DNA of 64,000 nt. Source: Bacteroidales bacterium. Its GTDB lineage: Bacteria; Bacteroidota; Bacteroidia; Bacteroidales; UBA4417. The stretch covers positions 79,895 to 143,894 of the forward strand of contig JADJGZ010000015.1 of assembly GCA_016707785.1 (NCBI GenBank). Reading direction: 5' to 3'. Numbering within the stretch: the stretch's first letter is position 1; each line of letters begins with the position of its first letter. Shown piece by piece: positions 43,978 through 52,603 of this stretch. The position numbers were made by a program, and so were the translations under genes. The notes under the pieces are model-generated. The model saw only the letters and a program-made list of their open reading frames with translations, was not told the DNA's origin and searched no databases.

Positions 43978-45435
43978 ATGGCAAAAATTGTAGTACTGGG
44001 TGCAGGTATCTCAGGTCATACTGCGGCTGCATTCTTAAAAAAGAAACTGGGTCGCAACCATGAGGTAGTGGTTGTGAGTCCATCTGCCTATTATCAATGG
44101 ATTCCATCAAATATTTGGGTAGGTGTCGGAAAAATGTCAATCGACCAGGTTCGTTTTAAATTGAAACCGGTTTATGATCGTTGGAAAATTGATTTCAAAC
44201 AAGCCCGGGCAACACAGTTATTCCCTGAAGGGGGTAATGGTTTTAGCAAGCCCTATGTTGAGATCGAGTATACCAATGAAGATCAGAGAGGGACAAAGGA
44301 AGTTGTTGAATATGACTATCTTGTAAATGCAACGGGTCCAAAACTGAATTTTGAAGCTACGGAAGGCCTGGGGCCTGGAAAGAACAGCTATTCCGTTTGT
44401 TCATGTGATCATGCAGTTGTTACCTGGGAAGCACTGAAGTCTTGTTTTTCCCGAATGGAAAAAGGAGAAAAGCTTAAGTTTCTGATTGGAACAGGGCATC
44501 CTGGGGCCACATGCCAGGGAGCTGCATTTGAATATGCGTTAAATGTAGCTCACCAGATTAAAGTCAGGGGTTTACAAGATAAGGCAGAGATCACATGGAT
44601 TTCGAATGAATATGAACTGGGTGATTTTGGAATGGGAGGAGCCTTCATTAAGAGGGGCGGATATATTACACCTACCAAGGTTTTTAGCGAATCTATCTTT
44701 GCTGAATATGGAATTCGATGGATTAAACGAGCTGGTGTAAATAAGGTTGAGCCGGGTATGGCTTATTATGAGACTTTAGAAGGCGAACAGAAATCACAGG
44801 CTTTCGATTTTGCCATGCTTATTCCTGCGTTTGCAGGAGCCGGATTAAAAGCTTTCAACAAGAATGGTGAAGAGATTACTTCACTGGTTTTTGCTCCCAG
44901 CGGTTTTATGAAAGTGGATGCTGATTACTCAGGTAAGGCATTTGAGGATTGGTCAGTAGATGATTGGCCATCTACCTATCAGAACCCGGCTTTTTCTAAT
45001 CTTTTTGCAACCGGTATAGCATTTGCACCTCCTCATCAGATATCCAAACCTATGAAGAGTCCGAATGGTACATTAATTACCCCGGCTCCGCCCCGCACCG
45101 GCATGCCTTCAGGGGTCATTGGGAAAATTGTTGCGCTGAATATAGTGGAATTGATAAAGGATGGCAGAACAGACTTCAGACATAAGGCTTCTATGGGACG
45201 AATGGGAGCTGCATGTGTTGTTTCAGCAGGATATGGGATGATTTCCGGTAATGCTGCAACTATGACTGTTTACCCTATCGTTCCTGACTGGCAAAAATAC
45301 CCAACCTGGGGAAGAGATTTGAAATATACGGTTGGAGAAGCCGGCCTGGCAGGCCATTGGATTAAAATTTTCCTTCACTATATGTTCATCCACAAGGCAA
45401 AAGGATATCCTTTTTGGTGGTTACTTCCTGAATAA
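43978..45435 (+). CDS. Sulfide:quinone-reductase-like FAD oxidoreductase
   Basis: 485 residues. The FAD motif VLGAGISGHTAAAFL is at 6-20. Cysteines 141, 143, 179 (GTGHPGATCQGAAFEY) and 413 (GAACVVSAGYG) fit the redox disulfide of the SQR group, which oxidises sulfide to polysulfur and passes electrons to quinone. The C-terminus has an amphipathic, aromatic-rich end (WWLLPE) typical of monotopic membrane contact. The 52-residue gene follows at 24 bases. Sulfide as substrate is likely but not certain. Confidence 0.85.
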   Translation: MAKIVVLGAGISGHTAAAFLKKKLGRNHEVVVVSPSAYYQWIPSNIWVGVGKMSIDQVRFKLKPVYDRWKIDFKQARATQLFPEGGNGFSKPYVEIEYTNEDQRGTKEVVEYDYLVNATGPKLNFEATEGLGPGKNSYSVCSCDHAVVTWEALKSCFSRMEKGEKLKFLIGTGHPGATCQGAAFEYALNVAHQIKVRGLQDKAEITWISNEYELGDFGMGGAFIKRGGYITPTKVFSESIFAEYGIRWIKRAGVNKVEPGMAYYETLEGEQKSQAFDFAMLIPAFAGAGLKAFNKNGEEITSLVFAPSGFMKVDADYSGKAFEDWSVDDWPSTYQNPAFSNLFATGIAFAPPHQISKPMKSPNGTLITPAPPRTGMPSGVIGKIVALNIVELIKDGRTDFRHKASMGRMGAACVVSAGYGMISGNAATMTVYPIVPDWQKYPTWGRDLKYTVGEAGLAGHWIKIFLHYMFIHKAKGYPFWWLLPE

Positions 45436-45459
45436 TTGTTAACCCTGAAATAATTAGAA

Positions 45460-45618
45460 ATGGCAAAGAATATAGTCCGTGGATATTACGATGAATCATA
45501 TCCACCCTTACCTACGAAAAGTACACGATTCTGGAGGTCAAACCTGCTGTGGCAGCTATGGCGTTTTGTAATTCTAAACATCAAAATTGTCAGAATTATT
45601 GTTGGCGGCCATTCCTGA
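45460..45618 (+). CDS. Small 52-residue protein downstream of the SQR-like gene
   Basis: A complete frame MAKNIVRGYYDESYPPLPTK, then a Trp/Arg-rich hydrophobic end with WRSNLLWQLWRFVIL and an Ile/Val-rich tail. It starts 24 bases after the flavoprotein stop, same strand. The likely single membrane helix suggests a small subunit or anchor for the flavoprotein. I do not recognise the family; this is inference from position and composition. Confidence 0.65.
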   Translation: MAKNIVRGYYDESYPPLPTKSTRFWRSNLLWQLWRFVILNIKIVRIIVGGHS

Positions 45619-45652
45619 ATCCTTTCAGAATAGCCTCTTGCGATTTAAGATG

Positions 45653-46102
45653 TTATTCCAGATCAGTTTCTGAAATACCAAGGTCTCCTGCAATCCTGGG
45701 ACGAGTAGGGAAAATAAATATCATAATAGCTAATATCAATGCTGTTAGGATAATCATCCTGATGTTTCCGGTGATCATATAACTAACTATGCAAAAGAAT
45801 GCTGAGCCTTCCATCAGGGCGGCTCTTATAATCATGGCAGACCTGTATATTTCCATTTTCTCATGAATATGCTTATTGTTGGTCTCCAACAGCTTCTTCT
45901 TGAATAAAAATAATCCAATGGGAATAGTAAGCGTGGATAATACTGCAATGATTTGCATAGTATTTTGCTGCTGAGAATCATCTATGATGGCTCCCGATGT
46001 TTTTACAACAAAAAAGGATGCAGCAATAAAGAATACAATTCCGGATATCAGGGCGATATAGAGAATCTGTAGTGTTTTGACAGAGGTCGGGATTTGTTCC
46101 AT
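45653..46102 (-). CDS. Four-helix membrane protein of unknown function
   Basis: 149 residues with helices at about 10-30, 46-66, 89-110 and 113-134. A positively charged loop (KKKLLETNNKHIHEKME) lies in the middle. No family recognised. It converges with the small SQR-associated gene, 34 bases apart. Confidence 0.72.
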   Translation of the reverse strand: MEQIPTSVKTLQILYIALISGIVFFIAASFFVVKTSGAIIDDSQQQNTMQIIAVLSTLTIPIGLFLFKKKLLETNNKHIHEKMEIYRSAMIIRAALMEGSAFFCIVSYMITGNIRMIILTALILAIMIFIFPTRPRIAGDLGISETDLE

Positions 46103-46200
46103 GGGTTAATGAGGATATTAAGATATTTGTAAGGTTAGCAAACTTCTCAGGCAATCTTTTGTTGTTATTATAGCAACTTTTCGACTTTCAAACATCCTGA

Positions 46201-46650
46201 ATGGCTAAGATAAGCATTCAACGTACACGACATCTGTCAGGTTATTTTATTCCTTATTCCTTGTACCTAAATGGTCGAAATTATGGCTTGATAAAATCAG
46301 GTAGTCGAATGGATTTCGAGCTGGAAGATGGAAACTACTCTTTACAAGCTTCCAGCAAGTTTTCTAATTCTAATGTAGTGAACTTAGAATGTAGCCATGG
46401 CAAATTTTTTCATTTAGAATTGGGGTCAGATGTTGATATGTTAGAAAATATTGTCTCAATAGTTAAATATCCGGCTCTTTTAGTTGCTTTATATTTCATT
46501 GATAAGCTGGTAAATTGGAATTATTTCCTTTTAGTTTCCATCATCCTGCTCATTATTTATCATCTTGTTGATAAATATTTAAAGAAGCAAAAACCTGAGC
46601 AGGAAGCTAAAAACGAGAAGTATTATATTTACCTTCGGGAAATCAAATAG
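46201..46650 (+). CDS. Membrane-anchored protein with N-terminal beta domain
   Basis: 149 residues. The first 80 residues form a likely beta sandwich of the PEGA/DUF2846 kind (YSLYLNGRNYGLIKSG, FELEDGNYSLQA). Two hydrophobic segments follow (about 92-104 and 106-123), and a charged tail closes it. Function unknown. It is 11 bases before the DUF255 gene. Confidence 0.7.
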   Translation: MAKISIQRTRHLSGYFIPYSLYLNGRNYGLIKSGSRMDFELEDGNYSLQASSKFSNSNVVNLECSHGKFFHLELGSDVDMLENIVSIVKYPALLVALYFIDKLVNWNYFLLVSIILLIIYHLVDKYLKKQKPEQEAKNEKYYIYLREIK

Positions 46651-46661
46651 TTTACTCATCC

Positions 46662-48686
46662 ATGCCGAACCGACTCATAAACGAATCCAGCCCCTATCTT
46701 CTGCAGCATGCCCATAATCCTGTTGATTGGTTTCCATATTCAGAGGAAGCATTCGAAAAGGCCCGGCAAGAGAATAAACCCATGCTATTCAGTATAGGTT
46801 ACTCCTCCTGTCACTGGTGTCATGTGATGGAAAAGGAATCGTTTGAAAATGAAGAAATTGCACATTTAATGAATGAGAATTTCATTTGTGTGAAAGTGGA
46901 TAGGGAAGAGCGTCCCGATGTTGACCATTTTTATATGGATGCAGTTCAATTACTTTATGGACATGGAGGATGGCCTCTGAACTGCTTCACTTCATCTGAT
47001 GGTAAGCCTTTCTGGGGAGGAACCTATTTTAAGCAGGATCAATGGAAAGAAATATTGAAAAACGTTTCCTCCGTCTTTAAAGGCCAGTATAGTGAATTTA
47101 TTGAACAGGCTGCTGAAGTTACTGACAGAATCATGAAGAATTCCAATGTAACGCCTGATTCGGGATTGCATGTATTGGACGATGATTACTTTCAGGAAAT
47201 CATGTACTTGCTTCGGCAACACCTTGATACCAATATGGGTGGAATGTCCGGGGCCCCAAAATTCCCTATGCCTGAAGTCCTTCAGATGTTGCTAAGATAT
47301 TATCATGCCTTTAAAAAGGATTTTGCCTTGGAACATGTGGTCAAAACGTTGCATTTTATGTCAAGGGGTGGCATTTTTGACCAGATTGGAGGAGGATTCG
47401 CCAGGTATTCAGTGGATAATAAATGGAAGGTGCCGCATTTTGAGAAAATGCTTTATGATAATGCATTGTTGGTAAGCCTTTACTGCAATGCATACAGGAT
47501 GACAAATGATCCTTATTTTAAGGCAGTTGTTGTAGAAACACTTGAATTTGTAAAAAGGGAATTAACTTCTCCTGAAGGCTTATTTTATTCATCACTGGAT
47601 GCTGATAGTGATGGCACAGAAGGCTTTTATTACACCTGGACCCGTGAAGAATTCGATGAAGTGCTGGGTGCTTACAGTGAACTTATTGCTGAATATTATG
47701 GATTGGGTTCCGAAGGTGTATGGTTGCATAAGCGCTGTGTTCTATTCCGCCCTTTTCAGGATGAAGAATTTGCCAAACAACACTTTCTTTCTACAGAGGA
47801 ATTACATTCACTTTTACATCATTGCAGAAGTCTCCTGATGGAAGAGCGTTCAAAAAGGGTTAGGCCTGGTTTGGATGATAAAGTCCTTCTCTCATGGAAT
47901 GCTTTGATGATAAGAGCTTATGCAGATGCATATTCTACTTTTGGGACGACTGAATATCTCGGGATTGCATTGAATGCAGCCAGGTTTATTAGCTCTGCTT
48001 TTAGAAACCCCGGGGAAGGGTATTTTCATACCTGGAAGAATGGGAAAGCACGAATCGCCGCATTTCTGGATGATTATATCTTTTTTGCTGAAGCCTGTCT
48101 TTCAATTTATCAGATTACCCTTGACAATACCTGGCTAGGAGAAGCTGAAAGTCTTGTAAAATATGCACTTTCGAATTTCTCTGATCCTGAATCCGGACTG
48201 TTCTTTTTCTCGGAGTCGAAGCATCATTGTATTGTTCGTAAGACGGATATTTACGACAGTGTGGTTCCCTCTTCCAATTCAGCAATGGCAAGGCTCTTGT
48301 TTGCCATGGGGACCATCACCGGGAAAAATGCTTATCTCGAACTGAGTCAGCAGATGCTCGCAGGAATGACCGGGAAATTGCTGAGTTACCCAACTTCTTA
48401 TGCCAACTGGGTGAGCCTTGCTTTGGAAATTAGCAGGCCTTTCTATGTGATTGCTGTTGTAGGGGAGGATGCTCATGAAAAAATCCAGGAGTTTGGCCGG
48501 CAGTACCTTCCATTTGCTATGATTGCCGGATCTACGATGCCCGGTGATTTGCCCTATATCAGAAACCGATTTGTAGATGGGAAAACCCTGATCCATCTTT
48601 GTAACGAAACTGCATGTTTTGCTCCGGTGGATTCAGTCGATAAAGCGATGGATCTGCTTAAAATTGGCTTTAAGCTGGCAGAGTAA
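46662..48686 (+). CDS. DUF255 thioredoxin-like / (alpha/alpha)6 barrel protein
   Basis: 674 residues. The N-terminal thioredoxin-like domain has the active-site pair Cys50-His-Trp-Cys53 in GYSSCHWCHVM. A long alpha/alpha barrel follows, with LNAPKFPMPEVLQML-like and VPHFEKMLYDNALL segments as in YyaL and human spermatogenesis-associated protein 20. The activity is not known. It may be co-transcribed with the preceding gene and converges with the ClC gene. Confidence 0.93.
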   Translation: MPNRLINESSPYLLQHAHNPVDWFPYSEEAFEKARQENKPMLFSIGYSSCHWCHVMEKESFENEEIAHLMNENFICVKVDREERPDVDHFYMDAVQLLYGHGGWPLNCFTSSDGKPFWGGTYFKQDQWKEILKNVSSVFKGQYSEFIEQAAEVTDRIMKNSNVTPDSGLHVLDDDYFQEIMYLLRQHLDTNMGGMSGAPKFPMPEVLQMLLRYYHAFKKDFALEHVVKTLHFMSRGGIFDQIGGGFARYSVDNKWKVPHFEKMLYDNALLVSLYCNAYRMTNDPYFKAVVVETLEFVKRELTSPEGLFYSSLDADSDGTEGFYYTWTREEFDEVLGAYSELIAEYYGLGSEGVWLHKRCVLFRPFQDEEFAKQHFLSTEELHSLLHHCRSLLMEERSKRVRPGLDDKVLLSWNALMIRAYADAYSTFGTTEYLGIALNAARFISSAFRNPGEGYFHTWKNGKARIAAFLDDYIFFAEACLSIYQITLDNTWLGEAESLVKYALSNFSDPESGLFFFSESKHHCIVRKTDIYDSVVPSSNSAMARLLFAMGTITGKNAYLELSQQMLAGMTGKLLSYPTSYANWVSLALEISRPFYVIAVVGEDAHEKIQEFGRQYLPFAMIAGSTMPGDLPYIRNRFVDGKTLIHLCNETACFAPVDSVDKAMDLLKIGFKLAE

Positions 48687-48704
48687 TCGTTGTAACTGGT
48701 TCTC

Positions 48705-50483
48705 TTATTCTTTGGAAAATTCCTTTACCATTTTACGATAGGCCGAAAATACATTGGCCCGGGAGACAAATCCCACATATTTTCCTTGTTCAAGCACAGG
48801 GAGATTGTAATGCGCAGTTTCCTGGAATCGGGTTGCCACATCCTCCATCGTCGCATTCCTGTCAACATAAGCATCAGGCATAAACATCAGGTTGCTCACA
48901 TAAACCGAATCATATAATTCAGGTTTAAAGATAATTTCTCTTACATCATTTATGAATACAACACCAAGAAAATTATTGTCCTGATCGGTAACAGGAAAGA
49001 CGTTTCTTTGGGATTTCGAAACTACTTTAACAAAATCGCCTAGTGTAGCATCCGGCCTTACAGTATTAAAGTTGGTTTCAATGAGCTTTTCGATTGAAAG
49101 TCGTGTGAGAACGGCCTTATCCTTATCATGGGTAATCAGTTCCCCCATAGCTGCGAGTCGCTTGGTATAAATTGAGTGAGGCTCAAAAGGCATGATAGTA
49201 AGATAAGCAATAACGGCTGTAATCATCAAAGGAATAAAGAAAGCGTAACCTCCTGTAATTTCAGCAATGAGGAAGATGGCTGTTAAAGGGGCATGCATCA
49301 CAGCAGCCATCACTCCCGCCATTCCAGCCAATGCAAAGTTGGATTCCGGAAGCCTGCCGGGCTCAAAAAAATTCACCACCTTGCTAAGGAAGAAACCGGC
49401 TACACCTCCCATGAATAAAGAGGGTGCAAATACTCCACCTATTCCTCCACCTCCAGTGGTTGCCGACATGGCAACTACTTTAAAAGTCAGCAACAGAACC
49501 AGGAAAACCAATAATAATAAGTAATTGCCCCCGGCCGGATAAAAGAAACTTCCCTCCAGCAAACTCATCCCTTTTCCACTCAATAATGTGCTCAAAGTTT
49601 CATAACCCTCTCCGAATAATGGTGGAAAAATGAAAACCAACAAGCTGGTGATGAAACCACCTGCCAATAACCGGATAAAGCCTTTTGGCATTCGCTGAAA
49701 CTGCTTTTCGATGGAGAGGTTTGCCTTTGTGAAATAGAGTGAAACAATCCCGGTAAATAATCCAAGAAGTGCATAGAATGGGAGATTCGCCATGCGAAAA
49801 GGATGGTCAGTTACCGAAAAATGGAATAAGAATCCACTTCCCATGAAGAAATAGGCAAGGGTTGTACCGGTAGCTGCAGAAATCAAAAGTGGAATCAGGC
49901 TTGCCATGGTCAGGTCAAGCATCAACACTTCAAGGGCAAAAATTACTGCTGCAATCGGGGCTTTAAAGATGCCCGCAATAGCACCTGCGGCACCACAACC
50001 GACCATTAAAGTAGTCGTATGATAGTCCAGCCGAAGAACCCTGGATAGATTGGATCCCAATGCTGAACCTGTCAGCACAATTGGGGCTTCCAAACCAACA
50101 CTTCCTCCGAATCCAACTGTGAGCGTGCTGGCAATCATAGAGGTAATCATATGATGCGCACGCATGATAGAATTGTTTCGTGAGATCGCTGAAAGAACAC
50201 GGCTGATACCATGGTTGATGCTGTCCCGCACAATATACCTGACAAAAAGGTAGGTTAATGCTATTCCTATAAATGGAAGCGCAAGGTAAATGAGGTTGAA
50301 TCCATGCCTGTCAATCCCGGTCATAATTAAATTATGAATCAGGAAGACCGCATTTTTCAGTAGTATAGCAGCAAGCCCTCCTAAAGCACCGACAATCAAG
50401 CTTAATAGCAATACAAAAGTTCGCGGTGAAATATGCTTCAAACGCCAACTATGTAGTTTAATGAAGAAACTGCCTTTACTCAT
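48705..50483 (-). CDS. ClC-family chloride channel/antiporter with CBS domains
   Basis: 592 residues. A membrane part of about 430 residues has GSVGLEAPIV (the gating Glu; the usual GREGP is GLEAP), GAAGAIAGIFKAP and GGGIGGVFAPSLFMGG, which line the Cl- pore. Two CBS domains (about 445-585) usually bind adenine nucleotides and regulate it. A TATTTTTG box lies right at the start (50491-50498), too close to be a usual promoter. Stands alone. Confidence 0.93.
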   Translation of the reverse strand: MSKGSFFIKLHSWRLKHISPRTFVLLLSLIVGALGGLAAILLKNAVFLIHNLIMTGIDRHGFNLIYLALPFIGIALTYLFVRYIVRDSINHGISRVLSAISRNNSIMRAHHMITSMIASTLTVGFGGSVGLEAPIVLTGSALGSNLSRVLRLDYHTTTLMVGCGAAGAIAGIFKAPIAAVIFALEVLMLDLTMASLIPLLISAATGTTLAYFFMGSGFLFHFSVTDHPFRMANLPFYALLGLFTGIVSLYFTKANLSIEKQFQRMPKGFIRLLAGGFITSLLVFIFPPLFGEGYETLSTLLSGKGMSLLEGSFFYPAGGNYLLLLVFLVLLLTFKVVAMSATTGGGGIGGVFAPSLFMGGVAGFFLSKVVNFFEPGRLPESNFALAGMAGVMAAVMHAPLTAIFLIAEITGGYAFFIPLMITAVIAYLTIMPFEPHSIYTKRLAAMGELITHDKDKAVLTRLSIEKLIETNFNTVRPDATLGDFVKVVSKSQRNVFPVTDQDNNFLGVVFINDVREIIFKPELYDSVYVSNLMFMPDAYVDRNATMEDVATRFQETAHYNLPVLEQGKYVGFVSRANVFSAYRKMVKEFSKE

Positions 50484-50723
50484 AGGTTAACAAAAATAGA
50501 AATTTATCTCTACCTGTCTTGTGATAGAATCTTTATGGTGGTAAATTTTAAATAGTCTTAGTAACAATTTGCATAAATTGACGGTACTATGACTGACTGA
50601 ATTAAATTTGCAATACCATATTCATCGATTCATATTTTTTGATTCTTGATTATATGGAGGTAAACCTTTTTAGTAAGTATCTGATAATAGATCTGTTTGG
50701 ATTAAAATATAAAGGTATTGATC

Positions 50724-51659
50724 ATGAATAAAGGCAAGAGAAAGAGTAATGTTGCCATATTATCAGTAATTTCTAATTCAACATTGGTAGTTCTGAAACT
50801 GGTTGTTGGAATTTTGATAGGCTCTGTTTCTGTTATATCCGAGGCAATACACTCCGGCGTGGATCTTATTGCTGCCTTGATTGCATTTTTTGCTGTACGC
50901 ACAGCCAATAAGCCGGCTGATGACCGTCACACTTTTGGTCATGGTAAATATGAAAACCTTTCTGCTGCCATAGAAGGTACCCTGATTTTTGTTGCTGCGG
51001 GTTGGATTATCTACGAGGCTGTTAACAAACTTATGTTTCCGGGGCAAGTGGAAACACCGGGATGGGGAATACTGGTTATGGGGTTCTCAGCGATAGCTAA
51101 TTTATTTGTATCACGACGATTATTTAAAGTTGGGACTGAAACTGATTCAATGGCCTTGATTGCAGATGGATGGCACCTGCGCACAGATGTCTGGACATCA
51201 TCGGGTGTAGCAGTGGGCTTAGGCTTTTATTATCTTGGAGGGGTTTTCTTTCCGGATCTTCAGCTTCATTGGATCGACCCCGTTGTAGCATTAGGTGTAG
51301 CCGGGTTAATTATTAAAGCTGCCTGGGAACTCACCTCAGTATCCTTCCAGGCATTGCTTGATGAACGCCTTCCTGAAAGTGAAGAATCCATTGTTACCAC
51401 TATTATCTCCTCGTTTTTTCCCCAGGCTAAGAGTTTTCATAAACTTAAGACCAGGAAATCAGGTTCAGAGAGGTTCGTGGAATTTCACCTGGTAGTACAC
51501 AAAGATCTGACTGTGAAGATAGCTCATGATATATGTGATGAAATCACAAGACAAATTGTCGAGAAATTACCTAATGCAACCGTTATGATCCACACCGAAC
51601 CATGCCTGGATGCATGTGATGGATTATGCAAAGGAAATTGCGAAATATTTGAATATTGA
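50724..51659 (+). CDS. Cation diffusion facilitator (CDF) transporter with Cys-rich tail
   Basis: 311 residues. Six helices; the metal site is formed by SEAIHSGVDLIAA and ALIADGWHLRTDVW (HxxxD pairs). It exports Zn2+, Fe2+ or a like metal by proton exchange. The cytoplasmic C-terminal domain ends with four cysteines at regular spacing, C-x3-C-x3-C-x3-C, probably an extra metal-binding site. The frame also opens at a TTG six bases upstream, but the ATG is chosen. Confidence 0.93.
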   Translation: MNKGKRKSNVAILSVISNSTLVVLKLVVGILIGSVSVISEAIHSGVDLIAALIAFFAVRTANKPADDRHTFGHGKYENLSAAIEGTLIFVAAGWIIYEAVNKLMFPGQVETPGWGILVMGFSAIANLFVSRRLFKVGTETDSMALIADGWHLRTDVWTSSGVAVGLGFYYLGGVFFPDLQLHWIDPVVALGVAGLIIKAAWELTSVSFQALLDERLPESEESIVTTIISSFFPQAKSFHKLKTRKSGSERFVEFHLVVHKDLTVKIAHDICDEITRQIVEKLPNATVMIHTEPCLDACDGLCKGNCEIFEY

Positions 51660-51676
51660 TGGAGCGTAATCTCTGA

Positions 51677-52597
51677 TTAATTATATCGTATTTGTTTAAA
51701 TAGCAGTGTACTTCCGGCAAAAATCCCATACCCATTCTCGATATTGGTATAAATCTTAATGGGTTCACTGAATGGATTATTCTGACTTTCGTTATATTTT
51801 ATCAAACTCTTTCGGAAAAGAAAGTAGTCTTTGGATAAAGTGGATAATTCTACAAAAATATCAACGCCGGGAGTATCTCCTGAATAGGTTATTGGCAACT
51901 CAATACTAAATTCCTGCCCATTCACATATTGATCGGAAAAATAATAGGATTCTCCTTCAGTGAATTCAATCAAAGGATTAGTTGCCTCATTACCGAAATT
52001 CTGTAAGGAATTCTTATAAATATAAATGCCTACTGTATCGCCATACTCATTAAAGCTGTAAGAAGTATCTAGCATATACATGCTTAGTTTATAATAATTG
52101 CCAGTTTCAGGAGCGTCCTTCAAGTCAAGTAACAACTTACCCTTTGAGAAAAAATATCTGATCCCATAGGTCCATTCCCAACTGGAGGTATCATGCACGG
52201 TTGTGGATAGTTTTTTGATTTCTGCTGCTAATGGAATATCTGAAACAGCGGTTACAGTTTCATAACCATTGTGCCTGGCAACTAGTTTATACTGATGCCC
52301 GGCTTCAGGCTTAATATCAGGAAAGTAGTAGGAATTCGACTGGTTAGCCCCAACCTGTGTGGCCAATAGGGAGCCATCCTTATAAAGTTCCAGGGTTGCC
52401 TGGGTTAAAGCCTTGTTGGGAGCATTATCGAGTATTGACAAACTCTTATACAGAATCACACTAATTCCGCTATCAGGTATCATGATGCAGTCTAATGCTA
52501 TCCTGGAAGCTGTTTTTGGGAAGTTTTCTATTTTCTCGGTTTTCTCACATCCGATAAACAGCAGAAAGAAAATGATGATTGGAAATATTGCTTTCAT
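51677..52597 (-). CDS. DUF4249 lipoprotein
   Basis: 306 residues. The lipobox LLFIG-Cys gives Cys17. The body is the beta-rich DUF4249 domain, with an Ig-like N-terminal part (YKDGSLLATQVG, GHQYKLVAR). The family goes with carboxypeptidase-like TonB receptors, as here, 6 bases after the receptor. It may act as the surface partner of the receptor; ligand unknown. Confidence 0.9.
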   Translation of the reverse strand: MKAIFPIIIFFLLFIGCEKTEKIENFPKTASRIALDCIMIPDSGISVILYKSLSILDNAPNKALTQATLELYKDGSLLATQVGANQSNSYYFPDIKPEAGHQYKLVARHNGYETVTAVSDIPLAAEIKKLSTTVHDTSSWEWTYGIRYFFSKGKLLLDLKDAPETGNYYKLSMYMLDTSYSFNEYGDTVGIYIYKNSLQNFGNEATNPLIEFTEGESYYFSDQYVNGQEFSIELPITYSGDTPGVDIFVELSTLSKDYFLFRKSLIKYNESQNNPFSEPIKIYTNIENGYGIFAGSTLLFKQIRYN

Positions 52598-52603
52598 AAA
52601 TCT

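Noticed and set aside
50491..50498. TATTTTTG box as a ClC promoter
   Set aside because: It would start transcription at the start codon itself, so it is probably a chance match.
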